A stretch of DNA of 5,346 nucleotides from an uncultured Collinsella sp. GTDB taxonomy: Bacteria; Actinomycetota; Coriobacteriia; Coriobacteriales; Coriobacteriaceae. Location: assembly GCA_934630385.1 (NCBI GenBank), contig CAKTWE010000104.1:1-5346 (forward strand). The letters are read 5' to 3'. Under the pieces are notes generated by a model. It did not search any database. It was not told the DNA's origin and worked only from the letters and a program-made list of their open reading frames with translations. A program made the position numbers and the translations under genes. Shown one piece after another: positions 1 to 5,346 of this stretch. The first letter of the stretch is position 1, and the number at the start of each line of letters is the position of its first letter.

Positions 1-129
1 GGCTACTAAGGAGTCGCCGCGTTTTTCTTGGGGTGCTGCATATACAAAGTTGGGAGGGCTGAGTTGCACTTTGCTGTATTGGGCCCTTTGCTCTTTATCT
101 CATTTGGTTGCCAGCGCTTAAAGCTCAAT

Positions 130-139
130 GTTGCGCAAC
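130..139. repeat. Perfect 10-base palindrome GTTGCGCAAC in the leader of the zinc-ribbon gene
   Basis: The ten bases read the same on both strands and lie 66 bases before the start codon of the downstream gene. Such a site could bind a dimeric regulator, but no second copy or recognised operator consensus was seen, and the flanking bases do not extend the symmetry. The rest of bases 1-204 is AT-richer than the coding DNA and holds no gene that I can support. A T-run at 22-26 follows a GC-rich stretch (11-21) and might be the tail of a terminator whose left arm lies before the window. Confidence 0.35.
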
Positions 140-194
140 TTGGGTTGGGATTATCGTTTTACAGTTGAGTTAGATGGATGGCTCTAGGCTTGCT

Positions 195-199
195 GGAGG
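195..199 (+). promoter_or_regulatory. Ribosome binding site (GGAGG) fixing the start of the zinc-ribbon gene at 205
   Basis: GGAGG ends five bases before ATG at 205. The in-frame ATG at 178 lies upstream of this site, has no comparable purine tract before it, and would add nine residues ahead of the usual zinc-ribbon opening (M-x-C-P-x-C). The 205 start is therefore preferred. Confidence 0.8.
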
Positions 200-204
200 T
201 TGAT

Positions 205-1488
205 ATGGTTTGTCCTTATTGTGGTGCTGAGCTTGCTGATGAGGCTCAGTTTTGCGTGGGATGTGGGGCCGCGCTTGACGGGACACAGGCTATGCCCGTA
301 GCCAACTCTGCGGTTGCACCGACACCTGTGGGTTCGCCCGCCCCCAGCAAGAAGCCCAAGAAAGGCCTCGTGATCGCTATCGTCTGTGCGGCGCTAATCG
401 TTGTTGGCGGGGGCGGTGGGCTGGCGTATCACCTGTATCAACAGCATGTTCAGGAGCGGGAGCAGTATGAGTCGGCGCATTCCAAGCATGCGCTCGTAGT
501 AAGTGTAAAGGCCGAAGGGTGGGACACCGATAACGGCGCTTCGCGTGTGCCGGTACGCGTAAAGGGCAAGACGGTCGACGGAAAGAAGGTCGACAAGGTC
601 GAATATGTCGCTTCCGACGGCTCGGGTATCAAGCTTATCCAGGGCAAGTACACGCTCAAGGCGGCAGGCTCCCCCATCGCCGCCGATGGCACCATCTACC
701 AGGTGCCTTGCACAAAGGCCGAGCTCACGCTCGACGACGCTTTTGCCAAGGGCGAGAAGATCGACTTGGCAGAACTCGCCGAGCAGGATTCGGTTTTGGA
801 CTTTACGCCCATCGATGCTGTCGACGTGACCGACGACGAGATCAACGACGCCGTGACACTCGCCATGGCATACAAGGGCAAGGACGCGCCCAACGTAGAT
901 GCACTGCAACACGCCGCAATGAACCGCCGCGACACCGCCGTCGCGGCCAAGAAAGCCGCCGAAGAGGAGGCGGCGCGCCAGGCCGAGGAACAGCGCAAAG
1001 CCGCCGCACGCCACATCGAGGCCCAAACCTTTAGCGTCGACCTGCCCGAGTATTGGGATGGCAGGGTGACAGTGGGAGTCGCCGGAGACACAATCACCGT
1101 CCGATCAAAGCTCTACCCCAACAGAGTTGTCATCGCGCTCATCGGGTCTGCTAACCCCGATCGCAATATGGGGGACGTTGCCGGCGGTGCAATTACGATA
1201 GTGCCGTTAAGTGACAACTTCTTCGTTCGACTCGGTCGAACTCGTTGGTCTTATGTCGCCGCAGATGAGGCTCACAGTAAAAAATATTTAGGCAGAAGCT
1301 ATTATTCCGATAGCGTATCAGAAGAGGAGGCGACCGAGCTCACGGATCTACAGAGCCTTGGCACAGTCTCATACAGCAAAATCCTCTCGGACTTCCTCGC
1401 ATCAGAAGATAGCCACTATAGCGATGAGTTGGCACAGCAGGACAAGGCCATGAAAGACGCCCTGACACCAAGTCTAAAGCTCCTCTAG
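205..1488 (+). CDS. Zinc-ribbon, single-pass membrane protein with extracytoplasmic C-terminal region
   Basis: The predicted protein has 427 residues. An N-terminal zinc ribbon carries two CxxC knuckles (C3/C6 and C17/C20) that should bind one zinc ion. A Pro/Ala/Ser-rich linker and a basic KKPKK patch (49-53) lead into one hydrophobic segment (about 54-75). By the positive-inside rule the ribbon is cytoplasmic and the rest lies outside. Residues about 95-170 look like a small beta-sandwich resembling carboxypeptidase-regulatory or Cna-B folds, including a G-K-Y-T-L strand. Residues about 233-273 form an Ala/Glu/Lys/Arg-rich helix, probably a coiled coil. From F276 a further beta-rich domain opens with FSVDLPEYW. 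Proteins of this architecture are common in Coriobacteriia and usually have no assigned function. Codon use is patchy: T-ending codons over the zinc ribbon, G/C-ending codons in the middle, and AT-rich codons near 1261-1320. The topology is well supported; the function is unknown. Confidence 0.85.
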   Translation: MVCPYCGAELADEAQFCVGCGAALDGTQAMPVANSAVAPTPVGSPAPSKKPKKGLVIAIVCAALIVVGGGGGLAYHLYQQHVQEREQYESAHSKHALVVSVKAEGWDTDNGASRVPVRVKGKTVDGKKVDKVEYVASDGSGIKLIQGKYTLKAAGSPIAADGTIYQVPCTKAELTLDDAFAKGEKIDLAELAEQDSVLDFTPIDAVDVTDDEINDAVTLAMAYKGKDAPNVDALQHAAMNRRDTAVAAKKAAEEEAARQAEEQRKAAARHIEAQTFSVDLPEYWDGRVTVGVAGDTITVRSKLYPNRVVIALIGSANPDRNMGDVAGGAITIVPLSDNFFVRLGRTRWSYVAADEAHSKKYLGRSYYSDSVSEEEATELTDLQSLGTVSYSKILSDFLASEDSHYSDELAQQDKAMKDALTPSLKLL

Positions 1489-1515
1489 CTTCTTTCCCTG
1501 CCGTCTCCAAACGCA

Positions 1516-1552
1516 AAGCCGGGGTGCCTCCACATGGAAGGCACCCCGGCTT
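1516..1552. terminator. Intrinsic terminator, probably bidirectional, between convergent genes
   Basis: A perfect 13-base GC-rich stem pairs 1516-1528 with 1540-1552, and one further T-A pair brings the loop down to nine bases. On the plus strand the stem is followed by TTATTTATTA (1551-1560). On the minus strand it is followed by a weaker TTTGCGTTT. It lies between the end of the zinc-ribbon gene (1488) and the end of the transketolase C gene (1605), which converge here, so one hairpin can serve both. Confidence 0.88.
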
Positions 1553-1604
1553 ATTTATTATCCAATACGGGACGGCTCTCAAGGTAAGGCCAACGCAAAA
1601 TGCC

Positions 1605-2546
1605 TTAGGCCAAGAACTCCTTGGTGGTCGCCACGATGTTGGCGGCGTCCAGGCCGTACTTGTGCAGGAGCTCGGCACCCGGGCCGGACTCGCCGAAGGT
1701 GTCGTTGACGCCGATCTTCTTGAGCGGCGTCGGGCACTGCTCGCACAGGACGTCGGCGACGGCGCTGCCCAGGCCGCCGATCACGGAATGCTCCTCGACG
1801 GTCACGACGTGGCCGGTCTTGGTGGCGCTCTTGACGATCAAGTCGGCATCGATGGGTTTGATGGTGTGCATGTTGATGACCTCGGCGTCGATGCCCTCGG
1901 CAGCGAGCTGCTCGGCGGCCTCGAGGGCCTCGCCGACCATCAGGCCACAGGCGATGATGGTAACATCGGCGCCCTCGCGCATCACGATGCCGCGGCCCAT
2001 CTCGAACTTGTAGGTCTCGGGGTCGTTAATAACCGGCGAGGCCAGGCGGGCAAAGCGCATGTACACGGGGCCGTCGCACTCGTAGGCGGCGCGGACCACG
2101 GCGCGAGCCTCCACGTCGTCGGCGGGAACGACCACGGTCATGCCGGGGATAACGCGCATCAGGGCGATATCCTCGCAGCACTGGTGCGTGGCGCCGTCCT
2201 CGCCCACCGAGATACCAGCGTGCGTGGCGCCAATCTTAACGTTGAGATGCGGATAGCCGATGGAGTTGCGGACCTGCTCAAAGGCGCGGCCGGCGGCAAA
2301 CATGGCAAAGCTGCTCGCGAAGGCAACGCGGCCGGTGGTTGCGATACCAGCGGCAACACCCATCAGGTTGCTCTCGGCGATGCCCACATCGAAGAAACGG
2401 TCGGGGCAGGCGGCCTTAAACTTGCCGGTCTGCGTGGCGGCGGCCAGGTCGGCGTCGAGGACCACAAAGTCATCGTGCTCGGCAGCGAGCTCGACGAGGG
2501 CCTCGCCGTAGCTTACGCGCGTGGCGATTTTCTTGACGTCTGCCAT
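1605..2546 (-). CDS. Transketolase, C-terminal subunit (split transketolase)
   Basis: This 313-residue protein is the pyrimidine-binding plus C-terminal domain half of transketolase. Together with the N subunit it moves two-carbon ketol units between sugar phosphates in the cytoplasm, in the non-oxidative pentose phosphate pathway, using thiamine diphosphate and a divalent metal. Visible motifs are DADL (31-34), GIAESN with the invariant cofactor-activating glutamate E58, a GATHQ loop with H121, and the phosphate-contacting region YMRFAR (162-167). The C-terminal domain includes EEHSVIGGLG (251-260). The ATG at 2546 was chosen because AGGAG lies seven bases before it and the homology starts there. 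The frame stays open for 58 codons upstream, but those residues are low-complexity and overlap the N gene. The start follows the N-subunit stop by one base (TAG-G-ATG), implying translational coupling and equal dosage. Relatives with the same two-gene layout act on other ketoses (for example apulose-4-phosphate or sulfo-sugar transketolases). Nothing nearby suggests such a specialised role. Confidence 0.93.
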   Translation of the reverse strand: MADVKKIATRVSYGEALVELAAEHDDFVVLDADLAAATQTGKFKAACPDRFFDVGIAESNLMGVAAGIATTGRVAFASSFAMFAAGRAFEQVRNSIGYPHLNVKIGATHAGISVGEDGATHQCCEDIALMRVIPGMTVVVPADDVEARAVVRAAYECDGPVYMRFARLASPVINDPETYKFEMGRGIVMREGADVTIIACGLMVGEALEAAEQLAAEGIDAEVINMHTIKPIDADLIVKSATKTGHVVTVEEHSVIGGLGSAVADVLCEQCPTPLKKIGVNDTFGESGPGAELLHKYGLDAANIVATTKEFLA

Positions 2547-2547
2547 C

Positions 2548-3378
2548 CTAGAGCTCCTCTCCGGCGGCCGTGAGCTCTGCCATGGCCTGCTCAAACTGTT
2601 CATCGTTGGGGGCCTTACCGTGCCAACCCACCTGGTTCTCCATAAAGGAAACGCCCTTGCCCTTCGTGGTCTCGGCGATAATGGCGGTCGGCTGACCCTT
2701 GGTAGCGCGAGCCTCGGCAAAGGCGGCGCGGATCTGATCGAAGTCGTTGCCGTCGGCGAGCTCCACCACGTGGAACTTAAAGGCGCGGAACTTGTCGGCG
2801 AGCGGCATGGGGTCGTTGACCTCCTCGACGGGGCCGTCGATCTGCAGGCCGTTGTGGTCGACGATCACGCAGAGGTTGTCGAGCTGCTGGTTGCCGGCAA
2901 ACATGGCGGCCTCCCAGACCTGGCCCTCCTCGCTCTCGCCATCGCCCAGCAGGGCGTACGTGCGGTAAGTATCGCCCCAGTGCTTGGCGGCAACCGCCAT
3001 GCCCACAGCGGCGGAGATGCCCTGACCAAGCGAGCCGGTGGACTTATCGACGCCCGGGGTGTCGTTCATGTTGGGGTGACCCTGCAGGTGGCTGCCGATA
3101 TGGCGCAGCGTCTCGAGGTCCTCCTTGGGGAAGAACCCGCGCTCGGCGAGCACGGCGTACAGACCCGGAGCGCAATGGCCCTTGGAGAGCACAAAGCGGT
3201 CGCGATCGGTCTTACGGGGATCGGCCGGGTCGACGTTCATTTCCTCAAAGTACAGATAGGTCATGATGTCGGCAGCGCCGAGCGAACCGCCCGGATGGCC
3301 GGACTTGGCAGCGTGCACGCCGGTGACGATGCCCTTCCTTACCTCGTTGGCAACCTTTTTGAGCTCTTCGTCGCTCAT
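2548..3378 (-). CDS. Transketolase, N-terminal (diphosphate-binding) subunit
   Basis: This 276-residue protein is the diphosphate-binding half of transketolase. It contains the cofactor and substrate histidines in SGHPGG (H28), SKGHCAPG (H68) and GHPN (H101). It also has SLGQG (116-120), the thiamine-diphosphate and metal motif GDGE (145-148) with N176 about thirty residues later, and GWHGK (H253). The length is normal for the N half of a split enzyme; fused transketolases are near 650 residues. The start ATG at 3378 has AAGGAAGG (3383-3390) just upstream. It is the first gene of a two-gene operon with the C subunit. The roughly 200-base AT-richer region upstream probably carries its own promoter, independent of the YitT gene. 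No frame-damaging change is visible. Confidence 0.93.
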   Translation of the reverse strand: MSDEELKKVANEVRKGIVTGVHAAKSGHPGGSLGAADIMTYLYFEEMNVDPADPRKTDRDRFVLSKGHCAPGLYAVLAERGFFPKEDLETLRHIGSHLQGHPNMNDTPGVDKSTGSLGQGISAAVGMAVAAKHWGDTYRTYALLGDGESEEGQVWEAAMFAGNQQLDNLCVIVDHNGLQIDGPVEEVNDPMPLADKFRAFKFHVVELADGNDFDQIRAAFAEARATKGQPTAIIAETTKGKGVSFMENQVGWHGKAPNDEQFEQAMAELTAAGEEL

Positions 3379-3463
3379 TGTGCCTTCCTTTCATCCTCTT
3401 TAGACAAGATGCGCACGGCACAGAAGGTCGTCCCAACCCAGCCGCGATGCACGTACGTCATTC

Positions 3464-3492
3464 ATTATGCTGGAAACTGATGGCTTTACCAG
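3464..3492 (-). promoter_or_regulatory. Weak candidate promoter for the transketolase operon
   Basis: On the minus strand CATAAT (3464-3469, five of six matches to the -10 consensus) lies 17 bases downstream of CTGGTA (3487-3492, three of six matches to -35). A start near 3457 would give a leader of about 80 bases before ATG at 3378. The surrounding gap (3379-3585) is AT-richer than the genes and contains no terminator-like hairpin that I could find. The -35 match is poor, so this is only a candidate. Confidence 0.25.
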
Positions 3493-3585
3493 ACTTTTTA
3501 TCATTATTTGAGCAATTTAGCAGGCAGTCCCGCAGATGAAACGGTTTATCAATGTGAACGTCTTTTGGATGGAACGCAGTCGGCC

Positions 3586-4476
3586 CTACGCGTTAATGTC
3601 CTTGAATCCCTCGCCGAAGGTTTCTGTAACGTCGGCGACCGTCACAATGGCATGAGGATCGCGCTCGCGCACGATCGTCTTGAGCGTATTGAGCTCGCGG
3701 CGGTTCACAATGACCATGATCACCGGCTTCTCAGCACCCGAGTACATACCGGTCGCCCTAAACTTGGTGCAGCCGCGTCCCAGACCATACATGATGTCGG
3801 CCGCGATATCGGGGAAATTCTCCGAGATGATGAGCACCATACGGCGCCTGTTACCGCCGTCGACCACGGCATCAATCACGTAGCCGCTAATGACCATCGA
3901 AAGACCCGCATACAGCGCGTTTTCGACCGAAAAGACTGGGGCCGACAGCGCGCACACGGCAACATCGATCGCCATGACGGTGGAGCCCACCGGTAGCGAT
4001 GTGTTGCGCGAGATAATCTGACCGATGGTGTCGGAGCCGCCAGTGTTGGCACCGGCGCGCAGCACCATGCCGTAGCCGATGCCCGTGATAATGCCGCCCC
4101 ACATAGCGGGAAGCATAAGATCGGCATGTGCCAGCGGTGCCACAAACGGAGCGAACAGGTCGGTGAAAAAGCCCAGCAGCACAAAACCCGTCGCCGTCTG
4201 CACCACGTAGAACATGCCGCCCTCGCGCATAACGACCAGCAGCAGCAAGGCATTCATCACGATGGTCTGGATACCGACGGGAAGCGAAATGCCATGAGAC
4301 GCACCGACCGCCTGGATAATCGTGGCGAGACCCGTAACACCGCCGGCAGCAAGGCCGTTGGGGATCAAAAACAGATCCGTCGCGATAGCGGCCAGAGCGC
4401 AGCCAAACATGATCTTGGGCAGATCGTGAAAGAAGTTCATCGAAAGAATGCGCTTGATGTCCAGACGATATGCCAT
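3586..4476 (-). CDS. YitT family integral membrane protein with C-terminal DUF2179 domain
   Basis: The predicted protein has 296 residues, close to the usual YitT-family length. About five to seven hydrophobic segments fill residues about 20-205, for example 20-37, 65-83, 90-108, 122-139, 164-182 and 188-206. The family-typical loop RAGANTGGSDTIG (140-152) is present. A soluble C-terminal domain (about 213-290) matches DUF2179, with G-R-G-C-T-K-F-R and a Y-S-G-x-E-K-P turn followed by a beta strand. Transport has been suggested for the family but the substrate is unknown to me. The start at 4476 is preferred over an in-frame ATG at 4500 because GAGGGAGG (4481-4488) sits just before 4476. The extra eight codons would run through that site and the adjoining T-tract. 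The gene lies 141 bases downstream of prfB on the same strand, with a terminator-like hairpin immediately before its ribosome binding site. Confidence 0.9.
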   Translation of the reverse strand: MAYRLDIKRILSMNFFHDLPKIMFGCALAAIATDLFLIPNGLAAGGVTGLATIIQAVGASHGISLPVGIQTIVMNALLLLVVMREGGMFYVVQTATGFVLLGFFTDLFAPFVAPLAHADLMLPAMWGGIITGIGYGMVLRAGANTGGSDTIGQIISRNTSLPVGSTVMAIDVAVCALSAPVFSVENALYAGLSMVISGYVIDAVVDGGNRRRMVLIISENFPDIAADIMYGLGRGCTKFRATGMYSGAEKPVIMVIVNRRELNTLKTIVRERDPHAIVTVADVTETFGEGFKDINA

Positions 4477-4480
4477 GCTG

Positions 4481-4488
4481 CCTCCCTC
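4481..4488 (-). promoter_or_regulatory. Ribosome binding site (GAGGGAGG) fixing the YitT start at 4476
   Basis: On the minus strand GAGGGAGG is followed by four bases and ATG at 4476. It directly abuts the T-tract of the hairpin at 4489-4517, so the hairpin and the translation start region are physically joined. Confidence 0.8.
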
Positions 4489-4517
4489 AAAAAAGCGCAC
4501 CCCGTCGGATGCGCTTT
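4489..4517 (-). terminator. Intrinsic terminator or attenuator between prfB and the YitT gene
   Basis: On the minus strand an eight-base stem (AAAGCGCA, 4510-4517, with TGCGCTTT, 4492-4499) continues past one mismatch with two more G-C pairs around a four-base loop. A run of six T follows (4489-4494). It is correctly oriented to end prfB transcripts. It also stands immediately before the YitT ribosome binding site, so any transcript reaching the YitT gene from upstream must read through it. On the plus strand the T-tail is poor. Confidence 0.75.
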
Positions 4518-4536
4518 GAACTTCTTGCTGTATTCG

Positions 4537-4542
4537 ATTCTA
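4537..4542 (-). promoter_or_regulatory. Possible -10 element upstream of the YitT gene
   Basis: The minus strand reads TAGAAT, five of six matches to the bacterial -10 consensus. No convincing -35 lies 16-18 bases upstream and there is no extended -10 TG. If used, transcription would start near 4530 and the hairpin at 4489-4517 would lie within a leader of about 54 bases. Confidence 0.25.
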
Positions 4543-4617
4543 CCGATTCGCCGACCAAATACCACCCCCGCACAGAGTCCGTATTGGTCGCATCTGCCTA
4601 ATGCCAACCCTATGGGT

Positions 4618-5346
4618 TTAGGCGCTCTGGCTTTCCGCATCGGCGTTGCCGGTCGCCCAGCGATGGTAGCCGATCACAAACGGGTCCAGGTCGCCATCAT
4701 CGAGGACGGCCTCGACGTTGCTGGTCTCCACGCCCGTACGCAGGTCCTTGACCATCTGGTACGGGTAGAGCACGTAGCTGCGAATCTGGTTGCCAAACCC
4801 GATCGTGGTCTTGGGCCCGCGGATCTCGTCGAGCGCCTCGGCACGCTTCTCGAGCTCGATCTCGTACAGACGGGCCTTGAGAATCTGCATGCACGCGGCC
4901 TTGTTCTGAATCTGGCTGCGCTCGTTTTGGCAGGTAACCACAATGCCGCTGGGAAAATGCGTCACGCGCACGGCGGAGTCGGTGGTATTGACGCCCTGAC
5001 CGCCCGGCCCGCTCGCGTGGTACACGTCCACGCGGATGTCGTCGGGGTTGATCTCGATGTCGATATCATCGGGCAGTACGGGAATGACCTCGACGCCGGC
5101 AAACGTAGTCTGACGGCGCTTCTTATCATCGGTGGGGCTAATACGTACCAGGCGGTGCACACCAGCCTCGGCACGCAGCATGCCAAAGGCATCCTTGCCC
5201 TCGACGGTAAAGGTCGCGCGATCAATGCCGATGATCTCGGCGGCTGGGCAGTCGTTAATCGTGACCTTCCAACCGCGGCGCTGGCAGTACTTCATGTACA
5301 TCTTAAAGAGCATGAAGGTCCAGTCCTGCGCCTCTAGGCCACCCTG
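4618..5346 (-). CDS. prfB: Peptide chain release factor 2 (partial, N-terminal part beyond the window)
   Basis: The visible 242 residues are the C-terminal two-thirds of RF2, which recognises UGA and UAA stop codons and triggers peptidyl-tRNA hydrolysis on the ribosome. The frame runs to the window edge; the first visible residues, QGGLEAQDW, match the RF2 segment before the codon-recognition domain. The universal catalytic GGQ lies at 4996-5004 within SGPGGQGVN; its glutamine is normally methylated by PrmC. RF2-type signatures rather than RF1 are GNQIRSYVL, PYQMVKDLRTG and LDPF near the end. At 5131-5139, where RF2 usually has the stop-codon-reading tripeptide SPF, this protein reads SPT; the downstream RR-H-TSF segment reads RRQTTF. 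The rest of the domain is well conserved and the reading frame is intact, so it is probably functional. The programmed frameshift site found in many prfB genes lies near the 5' end and is not in view. Confidence 0.95.
   Translation of the reverse strand, partial: QGGLEAQDWTFMLFKMYMKYCQRRGWKVTINDCPAAEIIGIDRATFTVEGKDAFGMLRAEAGVHRLVRISPTDDKKRRQTTFAGVEVIPVLPDDIDIEINPDDIRVDVYHASGPGGQGVNTTDSAVRVTHFPSGIVVTCQNERSQIQNKAACMQILKARLYEIELEKRAEALDEIRGPKTTIGFGNQIRSYVLYPYQMVKDLRTGVETSNVEAVLDDGDLDPFVIGYHRWATGNADAESQSA

Noticed and set aside
128..187. Nineteen-codon open frame as a leader peptide for the zinc-ribbon gene
   Set aside because: There is no ribosome binding site before it and no run of regulatory codons. 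A frame this short is expected by chance.
1524..2573. Long plus-strand open frame (349 codons) opposite the transketolase C gene
   Set aside because: It begins within the terminator hairpin and its protein is a low-complexity Gly/Ala/Asp/Leu mixture typical of the antisense of GC-rich coding DNA. The minus strand has clear transketolase motifs.
2547..2720. N-terminal extension of the transketolase C subunit (58 codons)
   Set aside because: The residues are Arg/Pro/Ser-rich, overlap the N gene in another frame, and lie upstream of a good ribosome binding site and the start of homology at 2546.
1605..3378. A frameshifted single transketolase gene
   Set aside because: Each half has its own ribosome binding site and complete domain borders, and the split layout is a known natural form. 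No shared frame residue suggests a recent break.
3451..3458. ACGTACGT palindrome in the transketolase leader
   Set aside because: The symmetry stops at eight bases, there is no second copy, and it matches no operator I recognise.
2521..3480. Long plus-strand open frame (319 codons) opposite the transketolase N gene
   Set aside because: It is the antisense of a gene with recognisable cofactor motifs, with no ribosome binding site or family resemblance.
3508..3996. Plus-strand open frame covering part of the gap before the transketolase operon
   Set aside because: Most of it is antisense to the YitT DUF2179 domain, and its start lacks a ribosome binding site.
4126..5337. 403-codon plus-strand open frame opposite prfB and the YitT gene
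   Set aside because: It spans two unrelated minus-strand genes and the gap between them, which points to codon-bias shadowing rather than a real protein.
1..5346. CRISPR array, insertion sequence, tRNA, rRNA or riboswitch
   Set aside because: No direct repeat series, transposase motif, terminal inverted repeats, tRNA cloverleaf or recognised riboswitch core was seen on either strand.

Overview
The window looks like ordinary chromosomal DNA from a GC-rich actinobacterium, most likely a Coriobacteriia gut organism such as Collinsella. That placement is an inference from the gene repertoire: a membrane-anchored zinc-ribbon protein, a transketolase split into two coupled genes, a YitT-family membrane protein, and an actinobacterial-looking peptide chain release factor 2. 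It also rests on strongly G/C-ending codon use in the housekeeping genes. No database search was possible.

Layout, left to right. Bases 1-204 are a relatively AT-rich leader with no convincing gene and a perfect 10-base palindrome. Bases 205-1488 (+) encode a zinc-ribbon protein with one membrane segment and an extracytoplasmic tail. A strong hairpin at 1516-1552 separates it from the convergent minus-strand genes. Bases 1605-2546 and 2548-3378 (both -) are the C- and N-terminal halves of a split transketolase; N is transcribed first and a single base separates its stop from the start of C. About 200 AT-richer bases (3379-3585) hold the transketolase leader and probably its promoter. Bases 3586-4476 (-) encode a YitT/DUF2179 integral membrane protein. 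A terminator-like hairpin sits immediately upstream of its ribosome binding site, in the 141-base gap after prfB. Bases 4618-5346 (-) are the 3' part of prfB, cut by the window edge.

How the genes fit together. The two transketolase subunits form one enzyme of the non-oxidative pentose phosphate pathway. PrfB ends translation at UGA and UAA. YitT and the zinc-ribbon protein have no assignable pathway. The genes look like neighbours rather than one system.

I found no mobile element, CRISPR array, tRNA or rRNA, and no clearly novel system. The points most worth a second look are an SPT tripeptide where release factor 2 normally has SPF, the intrinsic-terminator hairpin abutting the yitT ribosome binding site (a possible attenuator), and patchy codon use along the zinc-ribbon gene.
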